DNA of 25,651 nucleotides from SVQP01 sp045594705 (GTDB taxonomy: Bacteria; Bacillota; Clostridia; Oscillospirales; CAG-272): the NCBI GenBank assembly GCA_045594705.1, contig JAZNZB010000027.1, forward strand, positions 1 through 25,651. The letters are read 5' to 3'. This document shows positions 13,701 through 20,980 of this stretch, piece by piece. Position 1 is the stretch's first letter, and every line of letters begins with the position of its first letter. The notes beneath the pieces were generated by a model that had not been told where the DNA came from, made no database searches, and saw nothing but the letters and a program-made list of their open reading frames with translations. Made by a program: the position numbers and the translations under genes.

Positions 13701-16088
13701 ATGTACAAGGTATTAAAAAGAGACGGCAAGATTACAGATTTTAATCTGAGTAAGATTTCGGACGCGATCAAAATGGCGTTCGAGGCACAGGAAAGACAGT
13801 TTCACCCCAGCGTGATCGACTTCTTGGCACTCAAGGTCACCGCAGACTTCGAGCCCAAGATCAAGGACGGTCTGATCGCGGTTGAAGATATTCAGGACAG
13901 CGTGGAAAACGTGCTGGTCCAGGGCGGCTACGGTGACGTGGCTAAGGCATACATTCTCTACCGCAGACAGAGAGAGAAGATGCGTAACATGAAGTCCACC
14001 ATTCTGGACTATAAGGAGATCGTGGACAAGTACGTCAAGAATACCGACTGGAGAGTGAAGGAAAACTCTACCGTGACCTACTCGGTCGGCGGTCTGATCC
14101 TTTCCAACTCGGGCGCGATCACCGCGAATTACTGGCTCTCCGAGATCTATGACGATGAGATCGGCAACGCACACAGAAACGCGGATATCCATATCCACGA
14201 CCTTTCCATGCTGACCGGCTATTGCGCAGGTTGGTCGCTCAAGCAGCTGATCCAGGAGGGTCTGGGCGGTGTGACGGGTAAGATTACCTCTGCTCCCGCA
14301 AAGCACCTGGCAACTCTTTGCAACCAGATGGTCAACTTCCTCGGCATCATGCAGAACGAGTGGGCAGGCGCACAGGCGTTCTCCTCGTTCGACACCTATC
14401 TTGCACCCTTTGTCAAGGTGGATAACCTCAACTATGACCAGGTCAAGAAGTGCATCGAGTCCTTTATTTACGGCGTGAATACCCCCTCCCGTTGGGGCAC
14501 GCAGGCACCCTTCTCCAACATCACCCTTGACTGGACCGTTCCCGCTGACCTCGCCGAGCTCAACTGCATCGTAGGCGGCAAGGAAATGGATTTCAAGTAC
14601 AAGGATTGTAAGGCTGAGATGGATATGGTCAACAAGGCCTTCATCGAAACCATGATCGAGGGCGACGCTCACGGCAGAGGCTTCCAGTATCCCATTCCCA
14701 CCTACTCCATTACCTCTAACTTTGACTGGTCCGAGACTGAGAACAATAAGCTGCTCTTTGAGATGACCGCAAAGTACGGCACTCCCTATTTCTCCAACTA
14801 CATCAACAGCGATATGGAGCCCAGCGACGTGCGCTCCATGTGCTGCAGACTGCGTCTTGACCTTCGTGAGCTGCGCAAGAAGTCGGGCGGCTTCTTCGGC
14901 TCGGGTGAGTCCACCGGATCTATCGGCGTGGTGACCATCAACATGCCCAGAATTGCTTATCTTGCAAAGGACGAAGAGGACTTCTACAAGAGACTGGACC
15001 GCATTATGGACATCTCCGCAAGATCGCTCAAGATCAAGAGAACCGTCATCACCAAGCTGCTGGATGAGGGTCTGTACCCCTACACCAAGCGTTACCTTGG
15101 TACCTTCAGCAACCACTTCTCCACCATTGGTCTGGTCGGCATGAACGAGGCAGGCCTGAACGCCCGTTGGATCGGCAAGGATATGACGCACAAGGAGACC
15201 CAGGAATTCTCCAAGCAGGTGCTGGATCACATGAGAGAGCGTCTGTCCGACTACCAGGAGGAGTATGGCGACCTGTATAACCTCGAGGCAACTCCCGCAG
15301 AGTCCACCTCCTACCGTCTGGCTAAGCACGACGTTGCACGTTATCCCGACATCAAGACCGCAACCGAGAAGGGCGAAACTCCTTACTACACCAACTCCTC
15401 TCACTTGCCCGTTGACTACACTACCGACATCTTTGATGCGCTGGATATTCAGGACGAGCTGCAGACCCGTTATACCTCGGGTACTGTATTCCATGCATTC
15501 CTTGGCGAGAAGCTGCCTTCCTGGAAGGCTGCAGCTACGCTGGTCAAGAAGATTGCAGAGAACTACAAGCTGCCTTACTACACTATGTCTCCCACCTACT
15601 CGGTCTGCCGTACCCACGGTTACATTTCGGGCGAGCAGTACACCTGCCCCGAGTGCGGTGCTGATACCGAGGTTTACAGCCGTATTACCGGTTACTACCG
15701 TCCCGTCAAGAACTGGAACGACGGTAAGGCTGCAGAGTTTGAAAAGCGTACCGAGTACGACATCAAGAAGAGCATGGAAAACTTCACCGGTCGCCTGGTC
15801 AAGGAAGAGGCTCCCGCACAGGAGACCTGCACCTGTGAGAACGAGGGCAGCAAGCTGATCCTGTTTGCAACCAAGACCTGCCCCAACTGCAAGATGGCTT
15901 GCAAGTTCTTGGATAATGCAGGACTTTCTTACGAAAAGCTGTACGCTGAGGACAACGCGGATCTGGCTAAGACCTACGGCATCAAGCAGGCTCCCACGCT
16001 GGTAGTCGTTCATGATGACGGCAGCTTTGAGACGGTTGCAAACGTTTCCAATATCCGTAAGTTTATTGAGGAAAGCGTAAAGGCATAA
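13701..16088 (+). CDS. nrdD: Class III ribonucleotide reductase fused to a C-terminal redoxin
   Basis: The 795-residue enzyme reduces ribonucleoside triphosphates to dNTPs without oxygen. In order it has an ATP-cone (about 3-92), the catalytic barrel with thiyl cysteine C175 in TGYCAGWSL (same number as in E. coli NrdD) and MCCRLRLD (C381, C382), a probable zinc site C636/H639/C649/C652, and the glycyl-radical loop SRITGYYRPV with G664. After a linker with CTC (710-712) comes an extra ~79-residue thioredoxin/glutaredoxin-like domain (717-795) with CPNC (C727, C730) and a cis-proline APTLV (764-768). This looks like a built-in NrdH-type redoxin feeding the active-site disulfide. The gene is followed at 25 bases by a reductase gene. 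AAAGGAGAGAG precedes the ATG. Confidence 0.95.
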   Translation: MYKVLKRDGKITDFNLSKISDAIKMAFEAQERQFHPSVIDFLALKVTADFEPKIKDGLIAVEDIQDSVENVLVQGGYGDVAKAYILYRRQREKMRNMKSTILDYKEIVDKYVKNTDWRVKENSTVTYSVGGLILSNSGAITANYWLSEIYDDEIGNAHRNADIHIHDLSMLTGYCAGWSLKQLIQEGLGGVTGKITSAPAKHLATLCNQMVNFLGIMQNEWAGAQAFSSFDTYLAPFVKVDNLNYDQVKKCIESFIYGVNTPSRWGTQAPFSNITLDWTVPADLAELNCIVGGKEMDFKYKDCKAEMDMVNKAFIETMIEGDAHGRGFQYPIPTYSITSNFDWSETENNKLLFEMTAKYGTPYFSNYINSDMEPSDVRSMCCRLRLDLRELRKKSGGFFGSGESTGSIGVVTINMPRIAYLAKDEEDFYKRLDRIMDISARSLKIKRTVITKLLDEGLYPYTKRYLGTFSNHFSTIGLVGMNEAGLNARWIGKDMTHKETQEFSKQVLDHMRERLSDYQEEYGDLYNLEATPAESTSYRLAKHDVARYPDIKTATEKGETPYYTNSSHLPVDYTTDIFDALDIQDELQTRYTSGTVFHAFLGEKLPSWKAAATLVKKIAENYKLPYYTMSPTYSVCRTHGYISGEQYTCPECGADTEVYSRITGYYRPVKNWNDGKAAEFEKRTEYDIKKSMENFTGRLVKEEAPAQETCTCENEGSKLILFATKTCPNCKMACKFLDNAGLSYEKLYAEDNADLAKTYGIKQAPTLVVVHDDGSFETVANVSNIRKFIEESVKA

Positions 16089-16113
16089 TTTACAGTACAT
16101 AAGGATTACGAAC

Positions 16114-17016
16114 ATGTATGATATTGTTGTAATCGGCGCAGGGCCCGCGGGTATGACCGCGGCCCTGTATGCCGCAAGGGCAGATCGCGACGTGCTGCTG
16201 CTGGAGAAGGAAAGCTTTGGCGGTCAGGTCGTGTTTTCTCCCAAGATAGAAAACTACCCCGGATACATGCAGATGAGCGGCAACGAGTTTGCGGACAAGC
16301 TGATCGAGCAGGTGCTGGAGCAGGGCGTGACGGTCGAGCTGGACGAGGCTGTAGAGATCCGCGACGGCAAGACCAAAACGGTGGTTTGCGCATCGGGCGC
16401 GGAATATGAGTGCGGCGCGGTGATCATCGCAACCGGCTCTCGCCACCGCATGCTTGGCCTTGAGGATGAGGAAAGATTTGTCGGTAACGGCATTTCGTTC
16501 TGCGCGGTTTGTGACGGCGCATTTTATGCGGATCAGACTGTGGCGGTCATTGGAGGCGGAAATTCCGCGCTGCAGGAGGCCGTGCTGCTTTCGGACATCT
16601 GCAAGAAGGTCACCATTGTACAGAATCTGGATTTCTTGACGGGTGAGGGCAAGCTTGTTTCGTTGCTTGCAAAGAGAGATAACGTGGATTATTTGTACGG
16701 TGCGACTGTAGACAAGTTCCTTGGTGATGACGAATTGACCGGTATGATCATTGATCAGAAGGGCACCAAGATCAGACTTGATGTGGACGGCGTATTTGTG
16801 GCGATCGGTCAGGTGCCGGTCAACGACGCGTTTGCCCCCGTTGCGGCATTGGACACAAGAGGATATATCGAGGCGGGCGAGGATTGCCTGACCAAGACCC
16901 CCGGCGTATTTGTGGCAGGAGACTGCCGCACCAAGAACATCAGACAGATCACCACAGCCTGCGGCGACGGTGCAGTAGCAGCCATGACCGCATGCAGATA
17001 TCTGAACGATCAATAA
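16114..17016 (+). CDS. trxB: Thioredoxin-reductase-like flavoprotein
   Basis: The 300-residue protein has the FAD motif GAGPAG (8-13), the redox motif CAVC (C130, C133) followed by DG, the dinucleotide loop GGGNSALQEA (147-156), and the C-terminal FAD motif GVFVAGDCR. This is the low-molecular-weight TrxB fold. The segment after the second nucleotide-binding fold reads VTIVQNLDFLTGEG instead of the HRRxxxR motif that grips the 2'-phosphate of NADPH, so the donor may be NADH or another carrier such as ferredoxin. The gene follows nrdD by 25 bases, shares its promoter and ends in a terminator, so its natural partner is probably the redoxin domain of NrdD. Confidence 0.9.
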   Translation: MYDIVVIGAGPAGMTAALYAARADRDVLLLEKESFGGQVVFSPKIENYPGYMQMSGNEFADKLIEQVLEQGVTVELDEAVEIRDGKTKTVVCASGAEYECGAVIIATGSRHRMLGLEDEERFVGNGISFCAVCDGAFYADQTVAVIGGGNSALQEAVLLSDICKKVTIVQNLDFLTGEGKLVSLLAKRDNVDYLYGATVDKFLGDDELTGMIIDQKGTKIRLDVDGVFVAIGQVPVNDAFAPVAALDTRGYIEAGEDCLTKTPGVFVAGDCRTKNIRQITTACGDGAVAAMTACRYLNDQ

Positions 17017-17020
17017 AGAG

Positions 17021-17050
17021 AAAAGGACTGACGAGCGTCAGTCCTTTTTT
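17021..17050 (+). terminator. Terminator of nrdD-trxB
   Basis: A perfect 12-bp stem AAAAGGACTGAC/GTCAGTCCTTTT with loop GAGC, ending in a T-run, four bases after the trxB stop codon. Confidence 0.92.
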
Positions 17051-17053
17051 ACC

Positions 17054-17230
17054 TTACGGAACACTCCCATAGGATGAAAGTTTTCGTCCGCCGCCACCCC
17101 AACGGATCACCTCCACAGAATGAAAGTTTTCGCCCGCCGTTACCCCAACGGAACACCTCCACAGGATGAAAGTTTTCGCCCGCCGTTACCCCAACGGAAC
17201 ACCTCCACAGGATGAAAGTTTTCGCCCGCC
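17054..17230 (+). repeat. 46-bp tandem repeat, about 3.9 copies
   Basis: Full units start at 17071, 17117 and 17163, with a partial tail-unit before (from 17054) and a 22-base head-unit from 17209. The unit begins AGGATGAAAGTTTTCGCCCG and ends AACGGAACACCTCCAC. Units 2 and 3 differ at one base; unit 1 differs at a few. The head of the unit equals the start of the dispersed hairpin element, so the array looks like repeated slippage at that element's 5' end. Confidence 0.85.
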
Positions 17231-17347
17231 TTTTTCAAAAGGCGGCGGGGTATGGGGCAGAGCCCCATAATACGCCGTTTTTGGTTCTTTTTGCGGCAAT
17301 TTTGCCAAAAAGAACGGAGAGAAATTCCTCACATAATATCCCAACAA
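17209..17347 (+). repeat. Dispersed multi-hairpin element, copy 2
   Basis: GATGAAAGTTTTCG is followed by hairpin GCCTTTTTC/AAAAGGC, hairpin ATGGGGC/GCCCCAT, and the core GCCG-T5-GGTTC-T5-GCGGC with its partner CAAAAAGAAC. It ends in CCTCACATAATATCCCAACA, shared with copy 3 apart from one base. It lies 3' of trxB in the same orientation. Confidence 0.75.
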
Positions 17348-17371
17348 GCCCCCACATAAACCACGGGTTGA

Positions 17372-17400
17372 TTGACAAAATTCCCCACAGGTGCTATAAT
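17372..17400 (+). promoter_or_regulatory. Promoter of the structured leader and XRE gene
   Basis: TTGACA (17372-17377), 17 bp, TATAAT (17395-17400), a perfect consensus at both hexamers. Transcription would start near 17407, giving a ~260-base leader before the XRE gene. Confidence 0.88.
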
Positions 17401-17406
17401 CATATC

Positions 17407-17665
17407 ATCACGCGAAAGTGTGAAATTCATGCCTCGGGAAACCGCGGCCAAAAGAAAGGAGGCGGAGTTATGACAAACTCGATCAAAACCGGATGCTGTG
17501 ACTCGCGCCTTACGGGTTGGCGCGAATAATCCTTTGACAAAAAAGTTGCCCACTCTTCTTTTTTGCAAAGGATCATGACACATCCATCCCCCGAGGGGCA
17601 GATCCGCACAGGGTTTGCCCCAAGGGGCATTTTTGCAACTTTCATGCAAAGGAGATGGATTATCA
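17407..17665 (+). promoter_or_regulatory. Structured 5' leader with possible attenuator
   Basis: Two GAAA-loop hairpins come first: CACGC/GTGTG (17409-17422) and GCCTCGG/CCGCGGC (17431-17448). A 19-codon ORF follows, then a long hairpin ATCCTTTG/CAAAGGAT extended by A and T runs (about 17529-17574). Next, TGCCCC (17616-17621) can pair either with the upstream GGGGCA (17595-17600) or with the downstream GGGGCA (17624-17629), which is followed by TTTTT. The two alternatives exclude each other, as in attenuators. The second hairpin is short, so terminator strength is doubtful. Confidence 0.45.
17470..17529 (+). CDS. 19-residue leader peptide candidate
   Basis: ATG at 17470 follows AAAGGAGGCGGAG, one of the best ribosome sites in the window. 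The peptide is MTNSIKTGCCDSRLTGWRE, ending in TAA at 17527. It is not hydrophobic and has no export signal. Its position in a long leader between two hairpin groups and ahead of an XRE gene suggests a translated upstream ORF that senses ribosome speed, with the Cys-Cys pair or the GCGCC/GGCGC stem over its end as possible triggers. It could instead be a chance ORF left by a deleted gene; the strong ribosome site argues against that. Confidence 0.45.
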   Translation: MTNSIKTGCCDSRLTGWRE

Positions 17666-17896
17666 ATGATAGTGCTGGAACAGCTCGGCGCGCGCATTGC
17701 CGCGCTGCGTCGGGAAAAAGGGCTGACTCAGGAAATGCTTGCACAGAGAATGGGGGTATCCCCCCAGGCCGTCTCCAAATGGGAGCGCGGTTTGGCTTTT
17801 CCTAACCCGGTATGGCTGGACGAGCTTGCCGACATACTGGGCACGAGCATTGACAGCTTGCTGACCGGCAGAGTGCCGAAAAACAAAGAGGACTGA
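17666..17896 (+). CDS. Small XRE-family regulator
   Basis: The 76-residue protein is little more than a Cro/C1 helix-turn-helix: RIAALRREKGLTQEMLAQRM (10-29), then SPQAVSKWERGLAFPNPVWL and a short SIDSLLTG tail. There is no effector or membrane domain. The start at 17666 follows AAAGGAG by about 11 bases, longer than ideal; GTG at 17672 is an alternative. It is the only sizeable gene behind the perfect promoter at 17372-17400 and the long leader, and it has its own terminator. The target is unknown; autoregulation is common for such proteins. Confidence 0.8.
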   Translation: MIVLEQLGARIAALRREKGLTQEMLAQRMGVSPQAVSKWERGLAFPNPVWLDELADILGTSIDSLLTGRVPKNKED

Positions 17897-17918
17897 TGAG
17901 AGATCATCGGTCCTTTTT
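17889..17918 (+). terminator. Terminator of the small XRE gene
   Basis: An 11-bp stem AGGACTGATGA/TCATCGGTCCT with one G-T pair and loop GAGA, followed by TTTTT. The stop codon of the gene lies inside the left arm. Confidence 0.85.
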
Positions 17919-17934
17919 GGTTTGTTGGGGGTGT

Positions 17935-18124
17935 GTTGGGATATTACGTGAGGAAATTCTTTCCGTTCTTTTTTTGAGCAAGTAGCCGCAAAAAAATGAA
18001 CCAGTAATTCGCTGCGCGAATTGAAACGGCGAGAAAATATTTCGCGCCTGCGGGCGCGACCAAGGGCGCTGCCCTTGGATCCCGCGACCTTTTTGGAAAA
18101 AAGGTCGATCAAAAACTTTCATGA
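17935..18124 (-). repeat. Dispersed multi-hairpin element, copy 3
   Basis: Read on the minus strand it starts CATGAAAGTTTTTGATCG. It continues with hairpins CGACCTTTTT/AAAAAGGTCG, CCAAGGGC/GCCCTTGG, TCGCGCC/GGCGCGA and a GAATT-type stem, then the core GGTTC-A-T7-GCGGC with CAAAAAAAGAACGG and the tail CCTCACGTAATATCCCAACA. Its first bases encode the last codons and stop of the flippase gene, so the element overlaps that gene and has the same orientation. Confidence 0.75.
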
Positions 18125-19722
18125 GTGGGAGCGTTTATTTGGTGGCGGGTATCCGTTGGGGTGAGCGTCGTGTTGTTTTTCTTCTTCCTTCTGCCGAAAA
18201 TCGCGCGCAGCATTTCGTATTCGTCTGTGCCCACGCAGCGTGTGATCGTCAAAAGTCCTGCATACAAAAGCAAGGTCAGCGTGATCTGCAGCACCAATGC
18301 GCCTGCTGTAGGCTGCAGGCCAAGGTGTGTGCTAAACAGGTGCACCGCCCAGGTCGCTCCCGTAATGCACAAGATCGGCCCGAACACATGACCCATCAGC
18401 CGCAGCCTTGGCTTTGTGATGGCAATCATGCGCGCAAGGCTGAGTACGGTATTGAGCGTTTCGGTAAAATAGATCGTGAAAATGTAGCCCGGAACACCGA
18501 ATTTCGGCACCAAAATAATGACTAAGATCACCGAGGTCAGTGCGTCAATGATATTGACGTTCATACTGTAAACCTGTTGTCCCATGCCCTTGAGCACCGC
18601 GTCCACCGCGCTGTCAATGTACATAATGGGGATCAGGGGGGCAAGGGCTGCGATCATGCTGCCCGCCTGCAAGGAGTCGTAGATCACCAAACCAAGGCTA
18701 TGCGAGAAGCACAGCATCACGCCTGCCACGCCCACAGAAAACATCATGGAAATGCCGAAAATGCGCCGTGCCACACGTCGCACGCGCTCCATGTTCTCCT
18801 GGATCTTGGCCTCGGCTACCTCGGGGATCAACAACCCCGCAAATGACGAAATAAAGGCGGATGGGAACAGAACAACGGGCAGCACCATGCTGTGCAGCAC
18901 GCCGTAGGAGGCAAGTGCCGACTCCCAGGACGCACCGCTGTGTGCAAGTCCGCGCGGGATCAGAATGTGCTGCAGCGTGATCAGTCCCGAACGCGCATAC
19001 GAGCTGAATGCTACGGGCAGGGTAATGCCCAGAATGGTTTTTGCTACGCCGCTTTGCGTGCAGCGCTCGGGCGTGCGCAGGTGCTTTTTGTCGGTCCAAT
19101 ACAAAAACAGCGAGGACAGCAGCTCAAAGAGCTGTGTGACAAGCGTTCCCAGCACCAAAGCAAGGCAAGCGTAAGCCACGCCGCGCGGTAACAGCAGCGT
19201 CAAAAACGCGGCTGTTGCGAAAATGCGGACGGCTTGCGAGGAAAGCTGTACGGCGGCGTTTTTCCAGACGCGTCGCACGGCGGTAAAGTAGCCGTTCAGA
19301 CAAGAGCAGATCGCGACCGCAGGTAGTGTCAGGGCGAGTACACGCAAGGGAAGCACGGTGCGCGCGTCGCCAAGCCATCGCGTGCCCACCAAGGGAGCAC
19401 CGAAAAAGAGCAGCAGTGCGGCAAGCAGACCGAATGCCGTGCTGATGACAAGTGCCCGGGCGGCATATTTTTTTGCCAAAGCCTTGTCGCCCTTGCCAAG
19501 CGCGTCAGCCACCGTGCGCGTCGTGCCCAAGTGAATACCCGAGCAGGCCAGCGTGATGGCAAAGCCGTACACGCCCGAGAGCAGGGAATAAAGCCCCATG
19601 GCCTGTGCCCCCGCCTTGCCTGCCACGTAGGCGTTGAAGCCCACGCCGATGGCGCGCATGAGCAGTGTCACGCCCACCATCAAAAGCGAGTTGTAAAAAA
19701 ATCTCCCTGTTCTGCTCTGCAT
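18109..19722 (-). CDS. MOP-superfamily flippase, SpoVB/MurJ-like
   Basis: The 537-residue polytopic membrane protein has about 12-14 hydrophobic segments spread over its length. The first lies near residues 8-30, followed by FNAYVAGKAGAQAMGLYSLLSGVYGF. This N-terminal pattern and the central RSGLITLQHILIPRGL resemble stage V sporulation protein B and related lipid II or polysaccharide flippases. It probably moves a lipid-linked cell-wall precursor across the membrane. The start at 19722 follows GGAGG by six bases; ATG 19734 lies before that site. The C-terminal ~35 residues (RRKKKNNTTLTPTDTRHQ...) are polar, and the last few come from a repeat element. It diverges from the NamZ-like gene, giving this spot a cell-wall theme. 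Confidence 0.85.
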   Translation of the reverse strand: MQSRTGRFFYNSLLMVGVTLLMRAIGVGFNAYVAGKAGAQAMGLYSLLSGVYGFAITLACSGIHLGTTRTVADALGKGDKALAKKYAARALVISTAFGLLAALLLFFGAPLVGTRWLGDARTVLPLRVLALTLPAVAICSCLNGYFTAVRRVWKNAAVQLSSQAVRIFATAAFLTLLLPRGVAYACLALVLGTLVTQLFELLSSLFLYWTDKKHLRTPERCTQSGVAKTILGITLPVAFSSYARSGLITLQHILIPRGLAHSGASWESALASYGVLHSMVLPVVLFPSAFISSFAGLLIPEVAEAKIQENMERVRRVARRIFGISMMFSVGVAGVMLCFSHSLGLVIYDSLQAGSMIAALAPLIPIMYIDSAVDAVLKGMGQQVYSMNVNIIDALTSVILVIILVPKFGVPGYIFTIYFTETLNTVLSLARMIAITKPRLRLMGHVFGPILCITGATWAVHLFSTHLGLQPTAGALVLQITLTLLLYAGLLTITRCVGTDEYEMLRAIFGRRKKKNNTTLTPTDTRHQINAPTHESF

Positions 19723-19783
19723 ATGAACCTCCATGCCTTTGCGCTTATTTCATCATATGAAGCAAAAAAGGCTTGTATGCCGC

Positions 19784-19812
19784 TTGCACGGTGGAGGAAT
19801 TTATGATATAAT
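19784..19812 (+). promoter_or_regulatory. Promoter of the NamZ-like gene
   Basis: TTGCAC (19784-19789), 17 bp, TATAAT (19807-19812), about 20 bases before the start codon. A minus-strand TATGAT (19757-19752) upstream may belong to the divergent flippase gene, with a poor -35. Confidence 0.75.
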
Positions 19813-19833
19813 AGAACACAGAGGTGATGACTG

Positions 19834-20964
19834 ATGCAAAAATATCACGTACTGTGCGGCGTTGACCGACGCGATGCACTTGCTGCTGCCGTCAAGGGCG
19901 AAAAGGTAGCCCTTCTGACCGCTGCCTCGGGCATTGACCGTACCGCAACCCCCACGTGGAAAATCTTGCACGATATGGGCGTGCTTTCGGTGCTGTTTGC
20001 GCCCGAGCACGGCATTTGCTCCAATCTGCAGGACGGCAGATATCAGGACGAGCAGGACTTGCCCGATCCTGTGTTCGGTGTATGTGTGTATAACCTGAAT
20101 TCCAAGGGGCATCCGCGCCTTGACCAGATCCTTTCGGGTGTGGACGCAGTGGTTTACGACATCCAGGACGTTGGTGCGCGTTATTATACCTACCTTTGTA
20201 ACCTGACGCAGGTCATGCGTGCGGCTGTACGCGTGAAAATCCCTGTCATCGTGCTTGACAGACCCAATCCGATCGGCGGTGTCAAGATCGAGGGGGAGAT
20301 CTTGGACGAGCAGTTTTGCTCGTTTATCGGTGAATTTGCGATCCCGACGCGCTATGGCATGACTGTGGGCGAATATGCCCGCTACGTCAATGCCGAAAAG
20401 GGGATCGGCTGCGAGCTGCAGGTGATCGAGTGCGAGGGCTGGAAGAGAGGCATGCACGCAGACGAGACCGATATGCTGTTTGTTAATCCCTCGCCCAATA
20501 TTCCAAGCGTGAATTGTGCCGTCAACTATATCGCCACCGGCATTTTTGAGGCCACCAATATCTCGGAGGGGCGCGGCACGACCAGACCCTTCGATATGAT
20601 CGGTGCGCCTTTCGTAGATGCATTTGCACTGGCAGAGCATATGAATGCGCAGGAGCTGCCGGGGGTTATTTTCCGCGCCGCGCATTTTACCCCCGCATTC
20701 AATAAGCACGCGGGTGCTGTTTGCGGCGGCGTTGAGCTGCATATTGTGGATAGAGAGGCATATTCGCCCTTTGCTGCATTGCTGTATCTGTACGACGCGC
20801 TGCGCAAATATCCCGAATTTGAGGCAAATCCCGCAGGGCTTCGCCTGCGCTTTGGCAACGAAACGCTTTCAGGTGACTTTGACCCTGCAGCTGTCCTTGC
20901 CGCCTCGCGCGAGAAATGCGAACACTTCAGAGAACAGATCAAGCCATATCTGATTTATGAGTAA
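19834..20964 (+). CDS. NamZ-like exo-beta-N-acetylmuramidase (DUF1343, GH171)
   Basis: The 376-residue protein carries the DUF1343 landmarks FAPEHG (55-60), DIQDVGARYYTY (109-120), LDRPNPIGG (141-149), NPSPNIP (218-224) and EGRGTTRPF (245-253). Characterised members (NamZ, GH171) release N-acetylmuramic acid from the non-reducing ends of peptidoglycan chains. Known members are often exported. Here there is no signal peptide, and the protein starts directly in the domain, so it is probably cytoplasmic and acts on imported muropeptides. AGAGGTGA precedes ATG 19834. It is divergent from the flippase gene. Confidence 0.88.
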   Translation: MQKYHVLCGVDRRDALAAAVKGEKVALLTAASGIDRTATPTWKILHDMGVLSVLFAPEHGICSNLQDGRYQDEQDLPDPVFGVCVYNLNSKGHPRLDQILSGVDAVVYDIQDVGARYYTYLCNLTQVMRAAVRVKIPVIVLDRPNPIGGVKIEGEILDEQFCSFIGEFAIPTRYGMTVGEYARYVNAEKGIGCELQVIECEGWKRGMHADETDMLFVNPSPNIPSVNCAVNYIATGIFEATNISEGRGTTRPFDMIGAPFVDAFALAEHMNAQELPGVIFRAAHFTPAFNKHAGAVCGGVELHIVDREAYSPFAALLYLYDALRKYPEFEANPAGLRLRFGNETLSGDFDPAAVLAASREKCEHFREQIKPYLIYE

Positions 20965-20980
20965 ATAAAAAAGCAGCCCC

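Noticed and set aside
13713..16115. An 800-codon open frame on the minus strand opposite nrdD
   Set aside because: It mirrors a strongly conserved coding sequence, has no ribosome site or promoter, and its product shows no domain; it results from biased codon use in nrdD.
17054..17230. CRISPR-like array
   Set aside because: The 46-bp units are head-to-tail with no unique spacers and there are no cas genes in the window.
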